A stretch of DNA of 64,000 nucleotides from Jaapia argillacea MUCL 33604. Taxonomy: Eukaryota > Basidiomycota > Agaricomycetes > Jaapiales > Jaapiaceae. Made by a program: the position numbers and the translations under genes. The DNA lies in assembly GCA_000697665.1 (NCBI GenBank), contig KL197782.1, forward strand, positions 1 to 64,000, read 5' to 3'. Shown piece by piece: positions 18,950 to 29,678 of this stretch (within the stretch, counting starts at the first letter, position 1; each line of letters starts with the position of its first letter). Below the pieces are notes generated by a model that was not told the DNA's origin, made no database searches, and worked only from the letters and a program-made list of their open reading frames with translations.

Positions 18950-20060
18950 CTGTTAAGGTTCAGGTACTCGGCCGCACCCGGAAGTCGGCCACCTTGCCTC
19001 TCCACATCGTTCTACACCTCGCATACAGAAATTGTTGTGTACATTGCAGAGTAGATAGCCTGAACGCATTGCAATCCAATTTTGGAGCGAATCCGCCCAG
19101 TATTGAAAGAGAAATTGTCCGGCCGAGAGTGCCGAATGTGCATTCCGGGAGAAATTCACACGTGCAGAAACACCCCTTCCTCCTTGTTCTGTCTCTCCAC
19201 CTCGCAACACTGCCTCAGATCGCTCACTTCAACGTCATGTCTACTCTGCTAGGTCTGGTCTATCCTATCCTTTCTCAAATCACTCTCCATGGCAGCCAGC
19301 ACCGAGGTATCTGAGAGAAATTTCAGCGATACTTCTATTCTCAAATTCTGGAGGGCTCGGTTCGGATGGGAGATTGTGAGATTAGTATGCAGATTCGCCT
19401 CCGTGACTCCATCGTACGTCATTCTATCGACCTCTCTCTAGCTGATACGATTTTCTTTAGGGATTTCTCATCATTTCGAGATTGTAGACACGGCTCTCGA
19501 GAATAAAATCCAATTTTCTGCCCCTCCCCACTCACGAAATAAATTTGGCCACTCTCGCAACCCTATCAGTTCCAGTCACACTCCAGTCGAATCTCTAGCA
19601 TCCTGGGCCCATGAAATTGCAATTCTTGTGGTGTTTGAACCACTTCTCACTCTTCGACACCCGCTCTCTTACTGCACACCCCTCCTGACTGGTGTTTCCC
19701 ATCTCGGCCACCCATTATACCCCCCCGAATACCTGACCATACTTTCAACCCAGTTCTTTGATCTTCTTGTATTATGTTTATGGGTTCACTACGATGCTCC
19801 GTGAGCCCAAACTGCCCATTTGTATGTTGTCTTCCTCTCGCTGTGATATGTGGCCGGGTTGCCAGTCACGGGGCATTTCGTACCCATCATCTCAATATTC
19901 GTAGCACCTGTTGATACATTGTAAAAAATATCAAACTGGCACTCTTCCATGGGTACGAAGGTGGTCTACAGACTACAAAAGACAGCCAGGGATTTACAGG
20001 AGGATTGAGGGAGATATTGCTAAAATAGGTCAGAGTGGCCGAGATCTAGGCAATTGACAG
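18950..20060. mobile_element. TIR element T1, copy 1, 1,111 bp, TA target duplication
   Basis: Flanked by TA (18948-18949 and 20061-20062). Ends are imperfect inverted repeats starting CTGTTAAGG on the left and CTGTCAATT on the right, each followed by a (A/T)CTCGGCC core. The paralogous empty site is readable at about 25018-25030 (TATGTACATTCAAC). No transposase frame is present; the longest plus-strand frame (166 codons, 18814-19314) crosses the left end and is not conserved in copy 2. TA duplication and lack of coding capacity suggest a non-autonomous Tc1/mariner-type element. Confidence 0.75.
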
Positions 20061-20331
20061 TACATTCAACATGCCAGAATTAGTACAGTATCTCAAACAT
20101 TCGAGAACCTACCCATGCCTCCATAGATCTGGTCCACATTGACGCCCTCGACAACACTCAAGCTGCGTACCTATCCTCCCCAGCCTCCCCACCAAAATCT
20201 ATCCCATCAACCAAACTGATATTATAGGCGTTGCTCCCGTAACCATCACTCCCAAAACCCATATGATTTTCTCACCAACCGAACAGGTTCCATGATGACG
20301 ATCAGGAAGATACCAAGCTTGGGATCGCGTT

Positions 20332-21593
20332 TCATATGGCCAATGTACGATGTGCCTGGGCGTCGATATGACTCTTCTCGTACGGCGTTACAGTAAGCAT
20401 CTGGTGGGGAGGTCAGAGGTTGTCGAAGGATGCCCACTTTGAAATCGTCGGATTGGTGGAGTTTATATTCGGTGAAGAGGTTATAGGTGAAGATGATGAG
20501 GGTGCCAGCGGGGGCCGTGGCAAAAGTATGGTTGTCAAACGTCACTTCGTTGAGCGAAAAGATTGAGATCTGAGGTTGGGCAGAGTAGATCCAAAGAGTC
20601 ATACGCGAAGAAATCCAAGTAGCTTTGGCAGCCGTGTCAGGGTACTTGGCAGAGAGGTCAGGACGTCCGACTCACCCTCGTCAGAGAAACTTTGTGCGTC
20701 GGGGGGGACCTTGGGTTTGGAGTCGAAAGACGCAGAGGGTTGTTTGAGGATATCAAAGTCTATGAAGAGGCTCAAGGCCGCGCCCAAGCACGATATGAGA
20801 GTCACTTTCGTAGACGTTTACGTGCGTGATGTGGAGTTCGGACGAACATGACATGGCGACAGGACCTGTTAAACCAGAGAAATCGAGTGAGCTCTGTCCG
20901 AAGATACGTTGCTTTGCAATCAAGACCTACCACATTGTAGATATAGACGCGAGGCAAGGGTGAACCCGATCGAATGGTGGATAGATATGCAGAGACCCGT
21001 CTCTCCGCCGTCCCGTTAGACGGAGTGGAGGATACGGATGTCAAATTAAACCAGTGAGCGGTCGATTTCGGTCGCGAAGAAGTTAAAATCGATCACATAC
21101 GAGATACCAGTGCACAAACGCAAGTTTCGATAACATTATCCACGAAGAGGCTCTCAACCCTATCCGTCGGTTGACTCGTAGTATGTTGATTGATCCTTCA
21201 CTTATTCTTGAAGGATCCGGTGTCAGGAATGGGAGTGCAGAACCTAGCCAGAGCAGACAAGGGGGAAAGTCGGTTGGTTGGAGGATCAAGACACGCCCCA
21301 CAGAGTCGACAGCGATTTCGGATTTGAAAAGAGCAAGGGTGAAACCATCTGTATCGGACGGTGCGTTAAGCAGAACTGTGAGAACGAACGAATCTCTCGT
21401 TAGTGTGAACGTTGAAGGAGAGGAATGGGGATTTGCTCGAGTTGACCACGTCCCTAGTGCAAGTTCGGATGGTGGAGGCGTTGTGGACATTTACATGGAA
21501 TTGGAGGTGTTCGGTGTGAAGTTGTAGAGGAGGAAGAGTGCGGTGATGGCGACTGAGAATCTGAGAATGGTGCTGAAAGAGAGGGATGCCAGC
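20332..21593 (-). pseudogene. Family-2 membrane protein, copy B2, fullest layout but truncated
   Basis: Layout right to left: hydrophobic N-terminus at about 21540-21590, then the external module (TRANPHSSPSTFTLTRDSFV, then DTDGFTLALFKSEIAVDSVG), a frame ending YLVCDRF near 21083, an exon around HHSIGFTLASRLYLQC with a GTAGGT donor, the block starting TLISCLGAALSLFIDFDILK, a GTGAGT...CCTCAG intron joining in phase 0 to ISIFSLNEVTF, and the membrane block TFATAPAGTLIIFTYNLFTE. The last exon is cut by TGA where copy D has TTG (SHIDAQAHRTLAI then stop, 20332), removing the C-terminal membrane pair. The gene lies between two T1 elements. Confidence 0.45.
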
Positions 21594-21661
21594 TTAGATC
21601 GTAAGCAGTACCATATAAGTATTGGGATCTCTTAGCCATTGTCCGGCATCTTGCGATACTA

Positions 21662-22771
21662 CTGTTAAGGTTCAGGAACTCGGTCACACCCGGAACTCGG
21701 TCACCTTGGCTCTCAACGCCTTTACATGCTTCGTAGACGGTTTTTTCTGCTACCATGGTAGAATAGATGTTCCTGACACACTGTAGTCCAATTTTGAAGC
21801 AAATCCACCCAATATTGAAGGAGAAATCAGCTGGCCGAGAGTGCAAAATCACGAAAGCAGTCCATTTCTCACGTGCAACACCACCCCTTCCTTTCGCGCT
21901 GCCTCTTATGCTCCCAACACTATTTCGTTTTGCTCAGTTCAACTTCTGGCGTGCTCATTTGGATCTAAGCTACCTGAATCTCTCAAAAATCTCCAATCCC
22001 GTCAACAGGTTCTGATCTACAAGCGTTGGACTATGATGATACCTGAAATCTCCAATTTCAGAGGGTCAAGTCGGGATGGGGGATGAGGGATTCCACTCGC
22101 GCAGTACTGTCGTCTGGTTTACAGTATATCATTCTCTCGACCTTTTTGTGTCTGATCCAGTTTTTTATAGATTTTTCTCGTCGTCGTAGATGTGTAGGCG
22201 CGCTAGACACTGCGGAAGTGCTGATACCCCCTCTTCCCCACCCCGAATGAAGATCTGGTTCCCTTGCAAGTCCACCAACCCAATTCAGGTATTCAGTGAC
22301 TCCGTGGCATCCTGGGCCCACAATAATACCATTCCCATGGCGTTGGCACCCATTTTTGTTGCTCAGCATGCTCCATCTTGCCACCTTACCCTTCCGAGCA
22401 CTGATATCCCATCTCGGCCACTCATTTCATTACCCTGGTAGTTTCGAATCACCACAAGATACTTCTTCCATGTATCTATATTATGTTTATGGGATTCATT
22501 ACCGTCCTCCTTGAGCCCAAACGGCCCCGTCCGACTCTCCCCCCTCTCATTGTGACTAGTGACCGAGTTCCCGGTCACAACACATGTTGAACTCGTCCTC
22601 CGAAAATATTTGTAGGACGATTTCAGACCATGATATAATTGCTTCAATGGTTCTCATTCACGAGTACGAAGGTATTCTACATGCTAGAAAAGACCACTAG
22701 TGATTCAGAGTGGGATTGAGGTAGATATTGAGAAAATATGCTAAGGTGACCGAGTTCTAGGCCGGTGACAG
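21662..22771. mobile_element. TIR element T1, copy 2, 1,110 bp, TA target duplication
   Basis: Flanked by TA (21660-21661 and 22772-22773). Left end CTGTTAAGG...GAACTCGGTCAC and right end, read inward, CTGTCACCG...GAACTCGGTCAC. The core GAACTCGGTCAC is repeated directly at the left end and again near 22563. The interior aligns with copy 1 along most of its length (for example the TCCAATTTTG and GGCCGAGAGTGC blocks), and the two lengths differ by one base. No transposase frame. It sits between family-2 B2 and family-1 C, which are normally head to head. Confidence 0.75.
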
Positions 22772-22792
22772 TAACACGCAAACCCAAAGTAC

Positions 22793-23025
22793 GTATCAGC
22801 TAAATTCAGAACGATAGACCATAGGATTTTACTCGACTCAGGCACAGTCCGTTGAAAAGGGGGGAAATTTTATTGATTTCGGGGATTCGAACACGAATTG
22901 TGGTGTGCAGTGGAGCCAGTAGTCAAGGCACCGCGTTCGGACTTTCCTCAAACGGTGACTGAACCGAGAGGCTTCTGAGAGTGAAAGAAATCCGAACGGT
23001 CTATCGTTCTGAATTTAGCTGATAC
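22793..23025. mobile_element. 233-bp inverted-repeat element with tRNA-like T arm
   Basis: Both ends carry a perfect 28-bp inverted repeat starting GTATCAGCTAAATTCAGAAC. Deleting 22793-23025 restores exactly the homologous sequence upstream of family-1 A (AAAGTAC|AGCTCGCTG at about 8280-8292), so there is no extra target duplication unless it is hidden in the terminal TAC. On the minus strand an RNA polymerase III B box is present (GTTCGAATCCC) within a T-arm-like hairpin; the A box is unclear. It may be a MITE that took up a tRNA fragment, or a terminally inverted SINE. Confidence 0.7.
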
Positions 23026-23254
23026 AGCTCGCTGTGCCCCTTTCGCTGATGCTAGCATCTCGTGTTATGGATTCTCACTCTATCGCCGCGTTCCTCAGCC
23101 TATCTGGTCCTGATGCTCGGAGGGCCAATCGGATATCATGATTGCTCGGGAATCTTCAAACTGCCCTTCCTCTTGATACCGACTCGTCACCATCTCCGCT
23201 TATTACTCTGACTCTTGCTTTCCCATCGCTACCCACCTCCATCCATACCCAATC

Positions 23255-24727
23255 ATGTCTACTTGTTCGGATATCCATCACTGCAGGACGATGGTGGGCG
23301 TCATCTCCAGCTGCCTCACAACCATATTCGCTTGCACTTGGGTTGCAATTCACCCGAATATCCCTGCACGCTACGAAACGTCGCTCGAGATTACCTTACG
23401 CCGTATCAGGATTATGGTGATGGCGCTCATCACCCCTGAATTAGTCATCGTATGGGCAATGAGGCAATGGGTCATTGCTGGTCGAATAGCGAAGAAGTAC
23501 AAAGGTGCGATTTCTTATCCGAGTGATATCCCTTCCCGGCTTGAAATAAGTTCTTCAGAACGGAAATGGACCAGGACGCACGGTTTCTTTGTCCTTATGG
23601 GCGGCTTTATGCTTGTCAATGATAAAGGAAAACCAGTTCGGCCCCTTATCCTCGACGACCTCGACAAACTAGACGACAGCGAATTTCCCCAGATCACTGA
23701 GGTCGAGGTTCAAGATAAGAGCAAACGCGACACTCTCTCGAAAGCACTCATCATGGTCCAAACAGCCTGGTTCATCCTCCAGTGTATTTCTCGCCCTTTC
23801 GCACACCTCCCCATCACAGAAATCGAGATCGTCACCCTTGCATTCACTGTTCTGAACCTTGCCACGTATGCAATGTGGTGGAGCAAGCCTGCCGACGTTC
23901 GCTGTCCATACCATGTTCGTCAGAACCCGAAGCCTAAGATCGCCTCATCTGGGGACAATGAAGTACTGGGAGAGGATAGAAGGGATAATGGGTTGAAGGG
24001 TGAGGATCATGGGTTGAAGGGAGAGGGTAATGGTTTGAAGAGAGAGGGAGTCGGTTTGAGGGGAGAGGGAGCCAGTTCGAATGGTTACCCTGAAGGCAGG
24101 TTGGAAGAGGTTGACTCCGAGAAGGGTGGGGATGACGATCAACACGACGATGGATTCTTAGGTGCTGTTGGTCGCATCTTTTCCGAGATGCGGCGTTGGT
24201 GGATCGCGGAAATATGGATCGCGGTTAAATACGACTCGCCATTCCAGAGAATCTTTTCTCTACCTTTGGTCGCAATCGTGAGGATCATTTCGCCGTTCGC
24301 GGCGATGGCTGGGGATGGTCAAAGTGTGACCAAGGACCAGAACCGTATACCGACATTCTATGCGGGTCACCTGACTGGCTCAGAAGTCACCCAGCTCTTT
24401 TTGATTTCGTCATTCATTGCGACCGTCTTTGGTGCCATTCACTGCTTGGCTTGGCACGTTCAAGTCCCGTCTCCCACACATTTGCTGCTCTGGCGAGTCT
24501 CCTCTCTGACAATCACACTCGTACCGGTGCTCGAAGTTGTCGCCTTCCAGGCACCGGATTCTTCCAATTTTCTGATGATGCTTGCCGGTCTGCTGATGAT
24601 CTTAGGTTCCATTGCGTACATCGTGGCTCGAATCACGCTACTCGTCCTTGCTTTCATGTCTCTCCGGTCTATCCCTCCTGGAGCTTACGAAACTGTCGTC
24701 TGGACCACGTTTATACCTCATCTCTAG
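23255..24727 (+). CDS. Family-1 multi-pass membrane protein, copy C
   Basis: ATG 23255, 490 codons open without splicing. All family blocks are present (CTWVAIHPNIP, WTRTHGFFVLMGGFMLVNDK, WWSKPADVRCPYHV, IPTFYAG, FGAIHCLAWHVQVPSPTHLL, SIPPGAYETVVWTTFIPHL). The conserved 45-nt intron position (23505-23549) keeps its GTGCGA donor, but the acceptor dinucleotide is AA instead of AG; the next AG, one base on, would shift the frame. The protein can therefore be made only if the segment is retained, adding 15 residues (GAISYPSDIPSRLEI) between KKYK and SSERKWTRTHG. The linker has four GLKGE(D/G)-type repeats. Convergent with family-2 C. Confidence 0.8.
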   Translation: MSTCSDIHHCRTMVGVISSCLTTIFACTWVAIHPNIPARYETSLEITLRRIRIMVMALITPELVIVWAMRQWVIAGRIAKKYKGAISYPSDIPSRLEISSSERKWTRTHGFFVLMGGFMLVNDKGKPVRPLILDDLDKLDDSEFPQITEVEVQDKSKRDTLSKALIMVQTAWFILQCISRPFAHLPITEIEIVTLAFTVLNLATYAMWWSKPADVRCPYHVRQNPKPKIASSGDNEVLGEDRRDNGLKGEDHGLKGEGNGLKREGVGLRGEGASSNGYPEGRLEEVDSEKGGDDDQHDDGFLGAVGRIFSEMRRWWIAEIWIAVKYDSPFQRIFSLPLVAIVRIISPFAAMAGDGQSVTKDQNRIPTFYAGHLTGSEVTQLFLISSFIATVFGAIHCLAWHVQVPSPTHLLLWRVSSLTITLVPVLEVVAFQAPDSSNFLMMLAGLLMILGSIAYIVARITLLVLAFMSLRSIPPGAYETVVWTTFIPHL

Positions 24728-25123
24728 AGTTTTATGTATGTGTTCGCTTCTACTTTTCTCATTTCTTGGTCTTTGGTATGGGTTTTCTTCAAGTTTGTCT
24801 GTAGTAGTCTTCAGGTATTATATTATACGGGGCCACTCAAACCCAATCATCCTGCGATTTCTGGGTCCCTGAAGAACTTTTGTTGATTGGTAGCTGAAAC
24901 CGGAACATACGATGACTACAGTGGTGAAGAGTGGTCGGCAAGTGGTTCTATGATTGGCCGACCAGTGAATATTTGCGGAAGAAGGTGACATCGAAGGAAG
25001 CGCGACGACCATGCAACAGTATGTACATTCAACACGGCAGAAATAGGACGTCAAGTATTATGAGAACCTACCCATACTCTAACCCTCCATACATCTGCTC
25101 GACATCGACCCCTTCGACAACCG
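24728..25123. other. Intergenic between convergent family-1 C and family-2 C
   Basis: Homologous to the spacers after copies B and D. It contains the intact target sequence (TATGTACATTCAACACGG, about 25020) that was the T1 insertion site at 18948/20061. No gene. Confidence 0.55.
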
Positions 25124-26182
25124 TCAAGCTGCGTCCTCACGCTCGCCACGCTGGCTGGCACCATCCCCACCAACAATCCATCCCCACGACCCCATCACCC
25201 AGACCAGCATCGTAGGTGTCGCTCCGATAACCATCACTCCCAACACCCCAAACCGATTTCCCACTAACCGATAGAGTTCTATGATCGTGAGCACGAATAT
25301 TCCGAAGCGTGGGATTGCGTTCAATACAGCGAAGGTACGATGTCCCAGGACGTCGATATGACTCTATCGTATGTCGTTGTTGTTGTGAGGGCATAGAAGG
25401 GAGGAGTCAATGGAGGTCCACTTACTTTAAGATCGGCAGACCTGTGTAGCTGGTATTTGGTGAAGAGGTTGTAGGTGAACACTATCAGAGTACCGGCGAA
25501 GGAGGTGGCAAAACTATTGTTGCTAAGTGTCACTTCGACGCTGTCAAGATCGAGAAGGAAGATTGAGATATCTGAGATTGTGAGGAGCAGGTGTAAAGTC
25601 ATACGCGAAGAATCCCAGTAGCTTTATCGCGGTGTCAGGAAGTATAAGAGAGAGGGTTGAGGACGGTCGACTCACGATTGTCAGAGCAACTTTTGAATTG
25701 TCAAGTAGGTGCTTGGCTTCAACTCCGAATGATTCAGATGGCTGTTTGAGCATATCGGACTCAGTGAAGAGGCTCAAGGTCGGGTCCATGAACGAAACGA
25801 GAGTCATGTATAGAGGTTGTCAGAGTGGTGATGTGTTAGTGTTTGGACCAGCATAGCGAGGCGAGAGGAGCTTTTAAACCAGAGAAAATCAACTGAGCTG
25901 TGTCCGAACATATTTTGCGTCGCGAGAAGCATCGTAGATCCAGGTTCAAGACAAGGATGAACACGATCGAACGGTGGAAGGACATACAGGGACCCATCTC
26001 TCCCGGGCCGCAGTCCACTTTTGGATGCGAGGAGGATGTGGATCCCAAATTGGGCCAGTAAGCGGTCGCATTGGGTCGTCGTAGTTGATCGCGTTCGAGA
26101 TAGCGGTGTACACGCGATGTGAGATAACTTCATACACGTTGGGTGGGGAAAAGCTGGTTTGGACAGATCGTTTACTGGCCAT
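25124..26182 (-). CDS. Family-2 membrane protein, copy C
   Basis: A likely start at ATG 26182 (MASKRSVQTSFSPPNVYEVI) opens a frame with a Pro-rich stretch. Further exons lead to MTLVSFMDPTLSLFTESDML (ATG 25807), the segment EAKHLLDNSKVALTI with a GTGAGT donor, then FATSFAGTLIVFTYNLFTKY, a GTAAGT...GATAG intron, and the C-terminal exon SHIDVLGHRTFAVLNAIPRF with two hydrophobic segments (IFVLTIIELYRLVG, GVLGVMVIGATPTMLVWVMG), ending in a charged tail at 25124. Joining at the last-but-two junction is 2 nt out of phase if the same splice sites as in copies D and B2 are used, so either an alternative site is used or this copy is damaged. No domain recognised. Confidence 0.45.
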
Positions 26183-26639
26183 GGAAATCTAAGTATTCAA
26201 GGGAAGAGAGAGGATAATGTACCCAATTTCGATTGAGTTCCCATCGCGTCCTGCAAGCGGTGTCTCTTCCGTTAAGTGACCGGAGAATTGCAGCGCAGTG
26301 ATACTCTCATAGGATGACAGGTGATGAAAGGAGGGATATCCACGAGCGTTTTTGTGAACCATTCCTAAGCTATCGGACGTATCAAAAGCCCATGCATTCG
26401 AAGATGAAGGTACATCCATGCCCTCCAGAAATCGACAACACAAGCCACTCCGAGCGCAAAGACGAGATAGGCGTGCCAGTCTTGAAGGACGGAAGACAAC
26501 GTCTCCCAACGACACCTCTCGCTTTCCACTAGAATCAAAGTGAGCGAACGATCGAAAGGTAGACAGTCAATCGTTCACCTACCTGGTCAGATCCCAACAT
26601 CATAAAAACATTCAGATCCTCAGTAACATCCAGATTCCT
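26183..26639. other. Promoter-side spacer of family-2 C, with empty MITE site
   Basis: This aligns with 44.65-45.37 kb upstream of family-2 E. At about 26260-26275 it shows the uninterrupted sequence where the 373-bp MITE sits in copy E; a further empty version lies near 16790. A 108-codon frame (26189-26515, minus) is open here, but its counterpart in copy E is not conserved as protein, so I do not call a gene. Confidence 0.5.
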
Positions 26640-27558
26640 GTCGATAGATTTCCTATCCTCAAGTATCTGACTCTTCTATTAGTCTCAAAACCTCATCGAG
26701 CGGCCCATTATTGTCTCAAACTCCGTCGACGCTCGATTTTGAGGTTCAACGAAGACGGATCGGAAAGGAACTGCGAGGACTCTCCCTTGATTTCAAAGGA
26801 GGCCATCCGGGAGAGTCGCGCTCCATTGACGAGCTCAAACTCGTGGGTTGTGAGAATGACGAGATTGTCGATCGAGTTGAGAAAGAAGTAGGGTGGAAAA
26901 CGAACGAGCATATCGCCCCGAGGACGTGGCTGAATTCAGGGAAGGTGAATTCTTGAGGAAGAAGGTGAAGGTGGAGCCGCTGAGTATTGGCATTAATGAA
27001 GTCAGGTCGGGTGAGCTGCAGCTCAGCTGTCAGATGTGGGAACTGTACACTGCCGTTGAGGGATTAGAATTCGATGGATGGATTCTTGGGATCCGGACGG
27101 ACATACCTCCGAGTATGCGCTCCGAGAAGTCACCCGAAGTGTCATGGAGTACCATATCAACGGAAGGAGGCTTGTCAATTCCGACCTATTCATGAACCCG
27201 GATAGACAGACGCTGAGAATCGCCCACATGATGGGGTGAAAGATTCAAATCGAGGTCCTGGGTTGAAATGCTAAAGGACACCTTGTCCTTGAGTGCCATG
27301 GACGAGTTGTGTTCACCTTCGAGACCAGCGCATTGGAGACTGGGTCATTGACAGGGAATAGGATAAGGCACCGGGGTACCGTGTAGAGAGGAGATGGAGA
27401 ATATAGGGATGAGAACGCCGCGTAATCCGGTGAAGACGAGGGTGAATATGCTTTGAGACGAGCTTTCGTGTCTTCAGAGTGGGAATGAGGACGATCGAAA
27501 CCCAGCTGGATTCATGCAAAAAGTGAAGAGAGTCGGTCATGCATCTGAGACTAGTCAT
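26640..27558 (-). pseudogene. Family-4 gene, copy C, shortened
   Basis: The start region (MTSLRCMTDS, 27558) jumps directly to HFLHESSWVSIVLIPTLKTR, omitting the roughly 600 bp between these blocks in copies B and E. The hydrophobic FTLVFTGLRGVLIPIFSISS equivalent (about 27390-27450) and a C-terminal block (NSIDNLVILTTHEFELVNGA, about 26800-26880, then FEIKGESSQFL) are present. Frames do not join without gaps. It is head to head with family-1 D (start 27806). Confidence 0.35.
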
Positions 27559-27805
27559 TCACGACGACATATACGCTCTGCTACACTGTGAAGATGAGGC
27601 CTGACATGCGAGGGAAATAGAGTTTGACGGAGCGTCGGAGATGGAAGCGTGCAAGGCTGGTGGTGGCTGTACACGCCTTGCTTCGCGGCAATCAGATATC
27701 ATTATTGCTCGGGAATCTTCAAACTCATAGCCCGATACCGACATCTCAGCTTATTCCTCTTATTCCCGCCTTTCCATCACTACCTGCCTCCATCCATACT
27801 CAATC

Positions 27806-29277
27806 ATGTCTACTTGCGAGAATATCCATCACTGCAGGACGATGGTCGGCATCATCTCCAGCTGCCTCACTACCCTCTTTGCTTGCACTTGGGTTGCGGT
27901 TCACCCGAATATCCCTGCACCCTACGAAACGTCGCTCGAGATTACCGTGCGCCGTATCAGAGTTATGGTCATGGCGCTCATCGCCCCCGAATTAGTTGTC
28001 GTATGGGCAATGAGGCAATGGTTTGTTGCTGGTCGAATAGCGAACAAGTACAAAGGTGTGATTTTTCATCCAGCAATACCTCTTCCTGGCTTGAACTAGG
28101 CTCTTCAGACCGAAAATGGACTAGGACACATGGGTTCTTTGTCCAGATGGGTGGATTTGTGCTTGTTGATGATACAGAAAACCTAATTCGGGTCCTCGAT
28201 CTCGACGAACTAGAAAAGCTAGACGAAAACGAATTTCCCAAGATCAGTCAGGCCCAAATTCAAGATAAGAGTAAACGCGACGCTCTCTCGAAAGTGCTCA
28301 TCGTGGTCCAAACGACCTGGTTCATCCTCCAATGCATTGCTCGCGTTTTCGAACACCTCCCTATCACGGAAATCGAGGTCGTCACCCTGGCATTCACTGT
28401 TCTGAATCTTTTCACATATACCTTGTGGTGGAGCAAGCCTGCGGACGTTCGCTTCCCGCATTGTGTTCGTAAGAACCCAAAGCCTAAGCTCGCCTCATCC
28501 AGGGAGAATGAGGTACTGGGAGAGGATAGAATGGATAATTGGTTGAAGGGTGAGGACGATGGGTTGAAGGGAGAGGGTGATGGTTTGACGGGAGAGGGAG
28601 TCAGTTTGAGGGGAGAGGGAGCCAGTTCGAATGGTTACCATGAAGTCAGGTTGGAAGAGGTTGACCCCGAGAAGGGTAGGGATGACGATCAACACGATGA
28701 TGGATTCTTAGATGCTGTTGGACGCATCTTTTCCGAGATGCGGGGTTGGTGGATCGTGGTAATAACCGAGGTTGAAGACCACTCGCCATTCCTGAAAATC
28801 TTCTCTCTCCCTTTCTACGCAATCTTAGGAATCCTTTCGCTGTTCTCAGATATGACTGGGTACGGTCAATATATGATCAAGGACGAGAAGCGTGTACCGA
28901 CATTCTACGCGGGTGACCCGACTGACTCAGAAGCCACCCAGCTCATTTTGATTTCGTCATTCATTGGGACTATCTTTGGCGCCGTTCACTGCTTGGCTTG
29001 GCACGTTCAAGTCCCGTCCCCCACACAGTTGCTGCTCTGGCGAGTCTCCTCTCTATCAATCACACTCCTACCGGTGCTCGAAGTTGTTGCCGTCAAAACA
29101 GCCGACAAAAATGACAATTTTCTGATGATCCTTGCCGTTCCGCTGCTGTTACTAGGTCCCATTGCGTATATCGTGGCTCGAATCACGCTACTCGTCCTTG
29201 CTTTCACGTCTCTCCGGTCTATCCCTCCCGGAGCTTACGAAACTGTCATCTGGACTACGTTTATACCCCATCTCTAG
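27806..29277 (+). CDS. Family-1 multi-pass membrane protein, copy D
   Basis: ATG 27806 (MSTCENIHHCRTMVG). The reading frame looks broken near 28090, but removing the conserved intron 28056-28099 (44 nt, AAAG|GTGTGA ... GAACTAG|GC) restores one continuous product of about 475 residues with every family block: APYETSLEITVRRIRVMVM, WTRTHGFFVQMGGFVLVDDT, WFILQCIARVFEHLP, WWSKPADVRFPHCV, RVPTFYAG, FGAVHCLAWHVQVPSPTQLL, SIPPGAYETVIWTTFIPHL. A 542-codon frame that starts earlier in another phase (27649) is an artefact of this intron. The linker contains GLKGEG-type repeats. Intact by my reading. Convergent with family-2 D. Confidence 0.8.
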
Positions 29278-29678
29278 AGTCTCATGTACATGTTCGCTTT
29301 TATTCTTCTCATTTCTTGGACGGCCTTTGGTATGGGTATTCTTCAAGTTTGTATGTAGTAGCCTTCAGGTATAATATTGTGCGGGGCCATGCCCAATTAT
29401 CCTGCGATTTCCGGGGCCGTGATGAAGGACTTTGTTAATTCATTGGTACCTGGAACCTGAACATGCGATCACTGCAATGGCGAAGAGGGGCTTGCAACGG
29501 TTCTATGATTGGCTGACCAGTGAATATTTGCGTCAAGTAGGCCAAATAGAAGGCGGCGCGACGACCATAGAACGATATGCACATTCAACATGCCAGAATT
29601 AGTACATCAAGTATTACGAGAACCTACATACACTCTAACCCCCATAGATCTGGTCCACATCAATGCCCTCGACAACCC
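29278..29678. other. Intergenic between convergent family-1 D and family-2 D
   Basis: The same conserved spacer as after copies B and C, including an ATATGCACATTCAACATGCC block (about 29575), another unoccupied version of the T1 target. No gene. Confidence 0.5.

Noticed and set aside
18814-19314. 166-codon plus-strand frame near the left end of T1 copy 1 as a transposase
   Set aside because: It crosses the element boundary and is not open in copy 2; no catalytic DDE/D pattern is visible.
27649-29277. A single 542-codon frame as the true family-1 D protein
   Set aside because: Its first 150 codons are in a different phase from the conserved family-1 start; the correct start is 27806 in the other frame, joined through the 44-nt intron.
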